Source: Halocafeteria seosinensis (Eukaryota > Sar > Bigyra > Bicosoecida). Taken from it: a DNA stretch of 31,152 bases. Made by a program: the position numbers and the translations under genes. The stretch covers positions 1 to 31,152 of the forward strand of contig LVLI01001222.1 of assembly GCA_001687465.1 (NCBI GenBank), read 5' to 3'. The notes under the pieces were generated by a model. It saw only the letters and a program-made list of their open reading frames with translations. It was not told the DNA's origin and ran no database searches. Position 1 is the first letter of the stretch. Each line of letters starts with the position of its first letter. This document shows positions 20,059-28,618 of the stretch, one piece after another.

Positions 20059-20578
20059 TTACTGCTGCTGTTTCTTGAATTCCCGCTTACAGCCCCAGTC
20101 GAAAAAATCACAGCCATGAGCTTTCCATGGAAATGGCTTCCTTCTTTGTTTCATATGTGGATCTGTCGGCGAAGCAACCAGGCAAGTAATGTAATGTCGT
20201 TATTAGAGGGACACCACTAAGATACTTACAATCAACACGTTCATGATGAGCATGGGTAGCTTCCACGTAAATCATGTACAGCGTACATGGGACGACCACA
20301 AGACCTGTTGCCCATATACTAGCCTTGTACCACATGCTAACTCCCTCTGCCAACAGCATCAAGAAAAATAAAATAAAATAAAAAATAAATTGGGAAATAG
20401 ACATATCTGTATGAGCTTAAGGAAAGACATATCGGGACATACCACGGAGTTCTTCCGGGGACTCTCCTGAGCTCATAAATCGTTTAGAGGGGCCCGATGC
20501 AGCCAGACGCTGCTGTCGAGGGACCATACTAGCCGTACGAGAGGCGAATCGGGAAAGAGAAGCCTGCATATATGCCAT
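20059..20578 (-). CDS. COX6A: Cytochrome c oxidase subunit 6A, mitochondrial, 118 residues
   Basis: Exons (minus strand) 20443-20578, 20230-20346 and 20059-20162 join with GT-AG introns of 96 and 67 bp and keep frame. The first ~45 residues are rich in Arg, Ser and Ala with no acidic residues until the end (QASLSRFASRTASM, PSKRFMSS), a typical mitochondrial presequence. Exon 2 gives the single membrane helix (MWYKASIWATGLVVVPCTLY) followed by a His-rich segment (EATHAHHE). Exon 3 completes the family signature YPHMKQRRKPFPW and ends CDFFDWGCKREFKK. This order and the Y-P-x-x-K-x-R-x-K-x-F-P-W motif are characteristic of COX6A, a small subunit at the edge of complex IV in the inner membrane. 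The start is the ATG preserved in the duplicate (MAY-); an upstream in-frame ATG at 20635 is possible. A truncated copy lies at 27301-27587. Confidence 0.85.
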
Positions 20579-21420
20579 ATGAAAGCAATGAAAACGGGCT
20601 CTTTCCGGGGAAACGGTATTACGGAGCCTTACCATGGCTTATATCCTTGTTCAGAGACGTTCCCACCGCAATTTTCCACTACCAATCAGCAGATACGATA
20701 GATTACACGAGATATAATGGTCATGTATCGACAAATATAACCAACCCCGTATGTGCAACCAAACCAAGAAAGCCTGGGCCTCGCGCAAAGTCGACGCTTT
20801 GTTTGTCGTGTAGTCCGTTGAGCCTCTCAATTTGTCTCATTGAGAGCCTCGGTGAATAAAGTATTAGGTCATTTATCACGCCTACACACCGTATACAGGC
20901 GATTTTCGAGCTGATTTTATGATATACGGGGACTATTAGTAGTTTGGGTTAATATGCACCTGGTGTACAGTTGGTATTCTTCTCGAATGAGGAGAGAAAT
21001 GGCTTGGAAGCAAGTTTGAATGAGTCATGACTACCGTACAGCATAGTCCACGATAATGTCGCCCACAGCCTCTTTCAGAACTCTGTCTCCATCACTAGGC
21101 TGTCGGTCCACTACCAGTGGTACTGGGAGTGCCTCAGCGGGAGGAGGAAATGAACATGAACATCCTTTGGACACCACGGCCACGAAAAAGTTGCAGCAGC
21201 GGAACGGGAGCATGAATATTTTTCTGGAACACCGTAGGAACTGGTACTCATCGGGATGCTATACTGGTACAACAGTTGGTCAGCAAGAGTGCGGGGTGGG
21301 CTCGACGTGCAAGCACGGTACATTCATCCATCCTCTGTACTGGTGGTCCTTTTGCTCGTTACGGAGGCTGCCAAGCAAGTGTTGGGAGAAATCGCCTGCA
21401 GGAAAAAGGAGCTCAAACCA

Positions 21421-22150
21421 CTGATGGAGAGGCCCAGAGCCGATCTACTCTTCCTTAAGGCCGTACCTTTAGTATCGTCGGAGGAGCTGCTGTTCTTCAG
21501 GCGAACAGGCAACGGAGACGCGGATCAGTTGGCCAAAGACGCCTCCTGTAGAGTACCAGATGAGCCTGTGGAGTACTCGGCATTGAATGAGGAGGCATTG
21601 TCTGCTCCCAATGTTGAGGGAGTACTTCCGGTGAGGAGGATTGTGGAAGTTGACGAGTTGGCGCCGGCCGAACAAAACATCCGGCTGCGCGGGAGCGGGA
21701 ACGCGCTGTTGCGCACCCTCGTCGAACGTCCGTGAACGACGAGTGTCTTGTCGAATGGGTGGGACACCCGAACAGCGTGGACTTCACATGGCAGTCCGCG
21801 GAGGGCCTGCGTCTGGACTTCGGGGTTGAAGGATTCGAGCAATACATGCAGGAGTATAGGAGCAGGAAGGCCAAGAGAATTGTCAACTTCGATGAGGAGA
21901 ACGATTTGTGCCTTGTAGAGTGGGAGGGAAACTTGAGCAGCGAAGACTTCACTTGGCACGCGGCGGTCCGCCAGAGTCCGCGGATGATCTACGGCTGGAC
22001 TTTGGGGTTGTAGGATTCGAGAAGCACATGCAGGACTTTAGGAGCAGAGCAGAAGCGACAACTCCAGGAACGGGAGAGACTGACGAGGCAAACGCAGAAG
22101 AACAAGGCGCGGTGGCGAATAGCGAGCCTACCGTGGCCACTCCGGGGTAG
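21421..22150 (+). pseudogene. Retroelement polyprotein remnant: RNase H end and tandem chromodomains
   Basis: The first frame carries RTGNGDADQLAKDASC, like the end of a retroelement RNase H (N-x-x-AD-x-LAK-x-A). It continues into a chromodomain-like start (VRRIVEVDEL) before stopping at 21733-21735. A second frame from 21732 has two chromodomain-like units: CLVEWVGHPNSVDFTW with GVEGFEQYMQEYRSR, then CLVEWEGNLSSEDFTW. The tail of the second unit is continued only in a third frame (LRLDFGVVGFEKHMQDFRSR) to TAG at 22148-22150. At least two frameshifts therefore break it. Chromodomains steer integration in Ty3/gypsy chromoviruses; the tandem arrangement is unusual. Confidence 0.6.
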
Positions 22151-22558
22151 CGAGGCCCAAGACGCTCTGAAAGGATACGTGTGAAGAACCTCATACTCAC
22201 AAAGAGTCCGAGCGTTGGTGAGCGCAGTGGGTAGGAAATGCAGGAAGGCCCTGGGGAGATCTTCGACGGCGTGAAGATCCCCCAAGTACATTTCCACTGA
22301 GCCGGTAGGCCATAAATAATAGGACCTGGGTAGCTGCACCTTCTTTGACCTCGAGCTCTGGGAGGTGGACGGAACTCCTGGGGCGCCACCTCCCGCGTCA
22401 GGTGATGGCTTGTCATTGGCCACAACTGTTGCGTCTGGACCAACACTTAATCCTGCCTGCGCTGCTGCAACCGGTCCTGGTGTCGCTGTGGCAGGCTCAG
22501 GGCCTTCTCCTCCCAGACTGAGCCTTGACGGTACCCCTGATATCGTTGGCGCAGGCAT
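21989..22558 (-). CDS. Pro/Ala-rich ORF of the inserted element, 189 residues
   Basis: An ATG ORF antisense to the end of the chromodomain remnant. Residues 1-75 are Pro/Ala/Gly-rich and low-complexity. The middle (YYLWPTGSVEMYLGDLHAVE and the following DLPRAFLHFLPTALTNA) is protein-like. It coincides with hairpin repeat R2, whose copies elsewhere keep the LGDLHAVEDL reading. The last ~55 residues overlap the chromodomain region and may be read-through. It could be a gag-like or accessory protein of the element; no family is recognised. Confidence 0.35.
   Translation of the reverse strand: MPAPTISGVPSRLSLGGEGPEPATATPGPVAAAQAGLSVGPDATVVANDKPSPDAGGGAPGVPSTSQSSRSKKVQLPRSYYLWPTGSVEMYLGDLHAVEDLPRAFLHFLPTALTNARTLCEYEVLHTYPFRASWASLPRSGHGRLAIRHRALFFCVCLVSLSRSWSCRFCSAPKVLHVLLESYNPKVQP
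22258..22325 (-). repeat. Hairpin repeat family R2, copy 2
   Basis: It contains GATCTTC-GACGGCGT-GAAGATC (22258-22279) and the TATTTATGGCCTACCGGCT block in reverse orientation. It lies inside the minus-strand ORF of the inserted element. Confidence 0.7.
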
Positions 22559-22580
22559 GGCTCCTAGTGTTGTGTTCCCT

Positions 22581-22711
22581 CACGGCGCATGTCAGCAAGG
22601 CTGCAGGAACAGCGGGCCCGTCGCTGCTTAACACGGGCGCATACCGCTCCTCGTTAAGAGGATGCGGTCAATTCCCCGGCCGGTGGGCTATCTGTCACAT
22701 ATGTGTGTGTA
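22581..22711 (-). repeat. Dispersed repeat family R1, copy 2
   Basis: Reverse-complement match to 2641-2766, at the right end of the inserted element next to a TGTGTGTG run. This suggests that R1 is an element terminus. Confidence 0.75.
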
Positions 22712-22885
22712 TAAATAATACACACTAGTTTTATAGGCAGCCTATTCCCGAATTCCATCCTCTAACTTTTCTTCCAGAGTTTGTCATGAAACGCTGAACT
22801 AACCTCTTTGGCGGTACTTCTTTTCATCCGCTATCTGGATCAAAACTTCACTGGATTCGGAATCGCTGGATGACGCCCCTTTCCT

Positions 22886-23469
22886 CCGTCTATGGAAACA
22901 ATGTAATGTCGACATGAACACTGACGGATATTAAGTAAGAAGATACCGTGAGTTCATTTGGTTGGAGAATGAACCCACCTGGTTTTAAGGTCTAGACCGT
23001 TCGAATCTGACCACAAGCCAACTTGCAGAGCGAAGGCAATCACGCGACTTTTACGGACAAACTACGGTACTAAGTAGTCCCTTTGGGAGCGTATATTTAC
23101 TTACAGCTGGCTGACGCAATTGCTATGAACCCAAGTTGATGACTAGTTTATCTCCGCGATTGCACTGGCGCAAGATCCTGTTTTATAGTCATTGTTGCCG
23201 AGGTCCATGGAGGCTTGCTTGACAACATCACCGCGAGGAAGCGAAGTTCGTGCGGAAGAAAGTACTACGATATTGTCCTGGAGTTTCTCAAATCCAGTTC
23301 ATCAGCAGTGCCACAAGTCCGTCGGCCTCATCAGTTCAGTAAACAGCAAACCAGGCGTCTCAGTGCGAGAGGTCCGTAGGGATGCGTTACTAGTGACTTA
23401 GCAGTGATGGTTCCCCCGGCCAATGTTCAGTCCTCCAAAAACAGGTGGTGCAAGGCTAGTGTATGGGCA
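22886..23469. other. Intergenic stretch left of the inverted right arm
   Basis: No supportable gene. A minus-strand open stretch around 23155-23300 reads plausibly as protein (VVKQASMDLGNNDYKTGSC) but is bounded by stops and lacks a clear start. It may be an exon of an unseen gene. Confidence 0.4.
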
Positions 23470-23717
23470 ACCATGAATTCTGGTCGCCAGTTCAAAGAGG
23501 TTCCAGTCGGCCCACTCTCACGTGGGGTACATACCGTACGAGTGCTCATCGAAGGGACGAAAAAAGGCAGGAAGCGAAATACAATGGGTTGGGAATCCGT
23601 ATTACATAATTGGTAAAAGTACTGAGTTTCCATTGAGAGATCCGCATCGTAACGTACAATTCATTGTTAGTCCTAACATACTACAAGGAAGTGGGATACA
23701 TCGAACCTATGGCATTC

Positions 23718-24498
23718 CTAGAAATTGGATTGATGGCGCATAGCCATAAAAGCAGTGGCCAACATAGCAAGAGTGCTCGTTATAACTGTTGCTCCAGCAC
23801 CACATGATTCTCCCTCTGCGCGAGCACACGACAACGAGATAACCCAATAAATTACCCAGTGGTCGCTCCCTCGTCGAAATTGTTATTTTGCAGTACGTAC
23901 TTTCTACGTCAAAAAAAGCGGAAGGGTCACCATTGGCACAGTTTGTAGAGGAACCGAGACTTCCTTTCGTTCCGCTTTCGGCGACATAGAAGCAGCCAAC
24001 ACCATCCTTTTTCATTTGAACGTAACCATAGTCAGTTCCATCGTTTTCAACATTTCCGATGTCTCTGTAAATACAAAAATTGCTTATACTTTACACGTAC
24101 GGGCAAAGAGGGGCTACGTATTCACGTACTCTATAGTGACGCTAGTACAACCGCTTTTGAGGTCACTGTTACTGGGAACGTCGCCACTGATACAGACGTC
24201 TCCCTTTTCGCCCTTGCCAGCACTAGCGTCAATAGATAAACAAACGGTTCCACCATCGCCATTGTCAATGGACATTTTCCATTCGTTTCTGAAAATCACA
24301 CACAAATTAGAAAACGATTACCCGATTTCTTATACGAGCTGTATGCATTATCGGACAAACACTCAATCACCACTGGATACAGTATGAATGGGGTTCAGTG
24401 GCTCAGAATTGCAGCTGTACGTACTTCATGTCAATCGCAGCGTTGGTTCCGACGAAGAGGAACATGGACATGGCCAAAATTGCGGCAAAAGATTTCAT
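23718..24498 (-). CDS. Secreted, probably GPI-anchored, two-repeat cysteine protein, copy 2 (164 residues)
   Basis: Minus-strand exons 24425-24498, 24130-24288, 23901-24064 and 23718-23815 have the same intron phases (2/2/1) as the gene at 18721. Donors are GTACGT. Signal peptide (MKSFAAILAMSMFLFVGTNA) and C-terminal tail (VITSTLAMLATAFMAMRHQS) are almost identical to copy 1. Exons 2 and 3, encoding the ectodomain, are only about 60% and 48% identical by eye. All six cysteines are conserved (TVCLS, GDVCI, KSGCT, VGCFY, TNCAN, ESCGA). The frame is intact, so the gene is probably functional even though its AATAAA is degenerate. Same unknown family. Confidence 0.78.
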
Positions 24499-24649
24499 CT
24501 TCAGTGTTTATCTGTGCACCGGCTAAACAAACATCGGTAGGTGTAGTTGTGCTAGCAATGTACGGTTTCCCAAAGCAACGGACGGAGTTAGCTTAACGGT
24601 TCTTCTTTCGGAGCGCCAAAACCAACTAGAGAACAACATCGAACCCTGA

Positions 24650-24670
24650 CAGCCTGTCACTGACAGGCTG
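24650..24670. repeat. Palindrome, 10-bp arms with one central base
   Basis: CAGCCTGTCA-C-TGACAGGCTG lies in the inferred 5'UTR intron of copy 2. Copy 1 has no such palindrome at the equivalent position (about 18555-18570), so it is specific to this arm. Confidence 0.8.
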
Positions 24671-24719
24671 AGAGGGTGGCCACTGGCCGGCGCCAATTGA
24701 CTGCATTGCTTACGTTTCA

Positions 24720-24880
24720 AAATCAAGAAAATAGATTGGAATTACTACACGTTTGTGTATTTCTTGAATTCTCCCTCAAACACACAAGCGAATATCAATC
24801 CGAATTGCTTCCAATGTTATATTTTTTGCCGGTGTGTGGTTCGACTTCTCAGCTGCGCTGGCTCTTCCCCCCACGAAGAC
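24720..24880 (-). promoter_or_regulatory. Promoter/5'UTR module, copy C
   Basis: The reverse complement matches 18405-18509: GATATTCGCTTG, a GAGGGAGAATT block, AAATACAC, CGTGTAGT and TTGATTTTGAAACGTAAGC. It sits upstream of the copy 2 secreted gene exactly as copy B does for copy 1. Confidence 0.55.
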
Positions 24881-24903
24881 ACCGCATTGGTGATCCCCAC
24901 CAT

Positions 24904-25110
24904 TTGTTCTACAGGACGATTCAGGCTGTATCCAGTCGCACCAACAGCTCCCAGAGAGGGAACATGTATTGCAGGTAACCAAACAGGCACCCTTCCGCAG
25001 CTTTTAGTCAGCCCCTCAGTGAAGCAGGAGCGTTCATAGCGACCACCCTGGGGACTAGTCCGACCAGGTAGTCAAACCCCGGACCTTTTCTAATCCCCCA
25101 CAGCCTCCCT
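24904..25110 (+). repeat. Direct repeat pair R3, copy 1
   Basis: Matches 25209-25395 about 310 bp downstream (shared ACAGGACGATTCAG-type start, CCCAGAGAGGGAAC, CCTTCCGCAGCTTTTA, GAAGCAGGAGCGTT, GACCACCCT). Small indels break the reading frame that copy 2 keeps. Confidence 0.8.
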
Positions 25111-25151
25111 TCTGAAATGTAGGTAGCTTAGTAGTAGTGTGTGTATTGTTT

Positions 25152-25376
25152 ATGGCCTACCGGCTAAGTGGAAAAAAGTCTCGCTGCGACTGGCCGAAGA
25201 CACGTCCGTTGTTCTGCAGGACGATTCAGACTGTATCCAGGCGCGCACCAACATCTCCCAGAGAGGGAACAGCTATTGTAGGCATACCAAAGAGGTACCC
25301 TTCCGCAGCTTTTAATCAGCGGCTCAGTGAAGCAGGAGCGTTGAAAGCGACCACCCTAGGTAGTGACCTTTATTAA
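25152..25376 (+). CDS. Short ORF in repeat R3, mobile-element-like, 74 residues
   Basis: An ATG ORF starting inside an R2-type block (TTTATGGCCTACCGGC) and running through R3 copy 2. Phrases such as PLFCRTIQTVSRRAPTSPRE and YPSAAFNQRLSEAGAL look protein-like and recur, frame-broken, in R3 copy 1. It is probably the remains of an element-encoded protein, not a host gene. Confidence 0.3.
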   Translation: MAYRLSGKKSRCDWPKTRPLFCRTIQTVSRRAPTSPREGTAIVGIPKRYPSAAFNQRLSEAGALKATTLGSDLY

Positions 25377-25395
25377 TTCCCTGCAGCCTCCCCTG
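25209..25395 (+). repeat. Direct repeat pair R3, copy 2
   Basis: Partner of 24904-25110. It is preceded by an R2-like block (25129-25175), suggesting R2 and R3 belong to one element. Confidence 0.8.
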
Positions 25396-26060
25396 GTGCG
25401 GTTCCCTTGTTCTTGCTCCTCGGAGAGTGTTGGCCTCACACCACATCACGGCCAAGAGCTGATCCACGCTGACGATTCATTCGACGGTCGAGCTCTGCTA
25501 CTGTACAAGTACAGTACCTGGGTTAACCGAAACTATGTACAGTCAGTTCAGTAATTTACGAGAACTCTTGCATCCGCTTCCTGGCGGAAACACTTGATAA
25601 TTTGAGGCACACACACACATATGTGACAGATAGCCCAAATTTTGATTGTAAATTCTGGCGGGTGATAGCCCACCGGCCGGGGAGTTGAGGGGGCGAACAG
25701 TTCACCACGAACGGGACAGTCCAGTGATTGGAAATCCGCCACCACTTAACAGCCGATGCTTAGGGACCCTTCATTTTAAACTTTGAGGTCGAGAGAATAT
25801 GAGTAAAGTGTTAAGGTAACGATCGAGCAGACTTAACGGAACGGGGTTGCTTTGTGGGTCGCCGGTTAAACTCGCCTGGTGTACCTCTTTATGTGTGTCC
25901 TTTATGTACCCAGGAAAATACGGTGCTACGCAATGTCAATTAGCTAAGACGTTCGTCCTACACTCGTCACACCATGGAAGCCGCAGTCTCAACAGTAGCA
26001 GGATCATGATCAAAATAGGGAGTAGATAGGGCTGCAAGAGTTCCGTACAAAGCACCATGC
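25396..26060. other. Repeat-bearing intergenic stretch
   Basis: It contains R1 copy 3 (25608-25688: a CA run, ATATGTGACAGATAGCCC, and CCACCGGCCGGGGAGTTGA) and a small inverted repeat ACTGTAC-AA-GTACAGT near 25500. No gene supported. Confidence 0.5.
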
Positions 26061-26157
26061 GGAGGGATTGTCTGCTCAGAATGTTGAGGGAGTACACTGC
26101 CGACGAACGAGTGTCTTGTCGGACGGGTGCGCAGACTTCAAATGGCAGTCTGCGTCC
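26061..26157 (+). pseudogene. Short relic of the chromodomain retroelement
   Basis: The stretch with TTGTCTGCTCAGAATGTTGA and then CGAGTGTCTTGTCGGACGGG matches two separated parts of the inserted element (about 21596-21632 and 21735-21795), with the intervening ~100 bp missing. It is an old internally deleted fragment. Confidence 0.65.
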
Positions 26158-26625
26158 GAAACAAGCAAAGCGTTCTTCATATCTTATTTTTCCCTCTCTT
26201 TTTGGGAGGGGCTAATAGCCGTTCTGAAACATTGCCTGATACCGGTAGTTGCCATTCAAGCATAACCGATGAAAGTCAGCTCTTGTGGACCTTCTACTCG
26301 AGTTTCTTAATTGATCAGAAAAGTAAGAACTTATAGAAGTTTGGGGAGACCCGTTCCGAACACGGATGGAAATATTCTAGCCCCCGAGTCAATATTTATG
26401 ACGTGTAAGTCAGCATTACAATCTTATGGCGTAATGTTAATGGGGGAGGAGGGTGGTAACGGTAATAGTACCAAGAGTATTAATTCTACAAAACTTCGAC
26501 CACATACGTGTCTATTCGTCTAGCATAATGGCTTCTACTTCTTCTGTGTGGAGAAGAAATGTGAGAGCGTTGGATTCGTCGTCAGGTGGGGCAACTTGAA
26601 CGCTCGTAAGTCACGGTTAACACGT
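26158..26625. other. Intergenic stretch
   Basis: AT-rich; no gene supported. A short 5S-rRNA-like phrase near 26350 was considered and rejected. Confidence 0.45.
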
Positions 26626-27115
26626 TCAAGAATGAAACGGGTCTCTCTGCTGGAACATTCTGAGCATTGCAATTTTCCTGCCTTGCTGCTCGAAGGAATC
26701 GGCAACCCATGAGAAGATCCCGGTATTGGCGCCTACTTCATCAGTCTCGGTTTCATCCCCGTCGTCTCCACCCTCTTCAATGCAAATATGCTCAAGCTGA
26801 GCTGTTCCACACACTCATTGACCTCAGCGTCCATTATCTCGGGCTTATCTTCGTTATCAACCCAAGTGGTCCCCATGGCATAGAAAGCATCAGCAAGGGA
26901 TTCGCCTTCGTCAACAAACGACCCATGCGTCCTCTGCCGTGGAGATGGCTGCTTCTTTGACGTTCAGACAAGTTTTGCATAAGTCCGGATACTTCGGTAA
27001 ACTGTTCACTACTGATCCTCCTGCTTCCTACCGGCAAAGAATCGCTCCCGACCTCATCGTTGATGATGTCCATATTCCGACTCACTGGCTTTGAGTTTAA
27101 CACAGAAAGACACAT
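26626..27115 (-). pseudogene. Broken acidic protein gene
   Basis: Three consecutive minus-strand segments in different frames look like one protein. The first, from the ATG at 27113-27115, contains MDIINDEVGSDSLPVG. The middle one reads FVDEGESLADAFYAMGTTWV and DNEDKPEIMDAEVNECVEQL. The last, ending at 26626, reads HICIEEGGDDGDETETDEVG and IFSWVADSFEQQGRK. The second junction coincides with a 5-bp direct duplication (CAGCTCAGCT, about 26795-26804), which would explain the shift; the first is a one-base shift near 26960. The product would be acidic and soluble with no known domain. Alternatives are sequencing errors or unusual splicing. It ends about 185 bp from the breakpoint of the COX6A duplication. 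Confidence 0.45.
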
Positions 27116-27300
27116 TATCGTTGGCGGAACATAGGGATCCGCTTTACTGCGAATTCAGGAATTCTATCCAGGACATTTCCGGATGAACTGTATTCCAGAC
27201 GGTCCTGTCAGAAAACACACAGGTCCTGTTCGATCACTGTTTCACCTCCCAAGCTTAGCGCCCGTACACTTCATCATCTTCATCTCCTTTTGGGGCGGGG

Positions 27301-27587
27301 ACGAGCACAAGACTTGTTGCCCATATACTAGCCTTGTACCACATGCTAACTCCCTCTGCCAACAGCATCAAGAAAAATAAAATAAAAAAATAAAATAAAA
27401 TGGGAAATAGACATATCTGTATGAGCTACACAAAGACATATCGGGACATACCACGGAGTTCTTCCGGGGACTCTCCTGAGCTCATAAATCGTTTAGAGGG
27501 GCCCGATGCAGCCAGACGCTGCTGTCGAGGGGCCATACTAGCCGTACGAGAGGCGAATCGGGAAAGAGAAGCCTGCAAATATGCCAT
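27301..27587 (-). pseudogene. Truncated COX6A copy
   Basis: Exon 1 (27452-27587) and its donor are preserved with two replacements (MAYLQ, SMAPRQQ). The intron differs by small indels. Exon 2 begins at 27355 (GVSMWYKASIWATSLVLVP) but homology ends at 27301, inside the membrane helix. From there the frame runs into unrelated DNA and stops. The His-rich segment and the exon 3 motif are missing, so it cannot encode a working subunit. Confidence 0.85.
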
Positions 27588-28146
27588 ATGAAAGCAATGA
27601 AAACGGGCTCTTTCCGGGGAAACGGTATTACGGAGCCTTACCATGGCTTATATCCTGGTTCAGAGACGTCCCTACAGATATCTTCCACTACCAATTAGCA
27701 GATACGATAGATTACACGAGATACAATGGTCACGTATCGACAAATATCACTTTGTATGTTCAATTAAACCAAGAAAAGCCTGGGCCTAGAGTAAAGTCGA
27801 CGATTTGTTTGTCGTGTAGTGTTCCACGAAGTTAAGGCATTTGTCGTGTCTAAACACCATATACAAGATGATTTTCGAGATGGATTCATGATATACTTGT
27901 AGTTAAAGTTGATATGCACCTGGCGTGCAGTTGGTCCTCTTCTCGAATGAGGAGAGAAATGGTCCGGAAGGGAGTTTGAAATGAGCCATGACTGCGGCAT
28001 ATACACGATACTCCACAATAATGACGCCCATACAGCCTCGCCCGGAGATCAGTCTCCCTCATTAGACTGTCAGGCAACTACCAGTGGCACTGGAAGTGCC
28101 TCAGCGGGAGGAGGAAATGAACATGAACATTCTTTGGACACCGCAT

Positions 28147-28462
28147 AATGAAGCGGACCCCCGGTTGTGGCGCCCCACATGAAGCCGCTAACTCATTTGC
28201 ATCGTGCAAATTGTATTGGATGAAAGCGAAAGGAGGAACATGAACATCCACGTGCTAGTTGTCCAGCCAATGCCAGTCGATGGAGCTGGCAATTACTCGT
28301 GCGACAGGTGGTATGTTTTGGTTGGAATACAACCGTATGGTAGTCCAGTTGTTCAAGGACGGTCTCCGTGTATGTATTGTACGTATCCTACCAGGACCTT
28401 GACTCGTATTTTGGTATGAAACATCGTACCCTGTAGACGCGTTATAGGTAAGCAAACGTCGA
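28147..28462. other. Copy-specific insertion of about 320 bp
   Basis: Absent from the equivalent point of copy 1 (about 21178-21190). It is preceded by GGACACC and contains GAGGAACATGAACATCC, echoing the flank (AGGAGGAAATGAACATGAAC). No coding domain is seen, so its origin is unknown. Confidence 0.55.
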
Positions 28463-28618
28463 TAAGAAGTTGCAGCAGCGACACGGGAACATCAACATTC
28501 TTCCGAAACACCCTACAGGAATGGTAGTCATATCGGGATGCTATACTGGTCCATGGTGGGTCAGCAAGAATGTGCGGTCACGTCGAGGTACAAGCACGGT
28601 TCATTCATCCAAGCTGAA

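Larger units (their letters stand above)
21372..22735. mobile_element. GC-rich retroelement fragment inserted into the duplicated segment
   Basis: The paralogous sequence reads through at 28637-28650 without this block, so it is an insertion of about 1.36 kb in copy 1 or, less simply, a precise loss in copy 2. Flanks suggest a 4-bp target duplication (AGGC on both sides). The block is clearly more GC-rich than its surroundings. It carries an RNase-H-like end plus tandem chromodomains on the plus strand, a Pro/Ala-rich ORF on the minus strand, hairpin repeat R2 (22258-22325) and repeat R1 (22581-22711). No long terminal repeats are visible, so it is a fragment or a composite. Confidence 0.65.
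20292..22885 (-). repeat. Direct segmental duplication, copy 1 (COX6A 5' region), interrupted by an insertion
   Basis: It matches 27301-28795 in the same orientation, starting inside COX6A exon 2. It includes exon 1 and its upstream region, and resumes after the mobile-element insertion (21372-22735) with the block around TATCTGGATCAAAACTTCA near 22836. In the homologous parts identity is high near COX6A exon 1 and lower further right. Confidence 0.85.
23470..24880 (-). repeat. Inverted duplication, right arm
   Basis: Reverse-complement homologue of about 18240-19760, covering the same gene with all its introns and its promoter module. The 5'UTR exon end is recognisable (TTTTGAAAC|GTAAGC on the minus strand, near 24708-24722). 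Confidence 0.85.

Noticed and set aside
22990-23020. Possible tRNA T-loop (GTTCGAATC)
   Set aside because: The bases on each side do not pair as a T stem and no anticodon or D arm is present. I found no tRNA in the window.
26345-26400. Phrase resembling bacterial-type 5S rRNA (CCCGTTCCGAACACGG)
   Set aside because: Only ~16 bases match; the flanking sequence does not fold or align as a 5S rRNA, and no other organellar sequence adjoins it.
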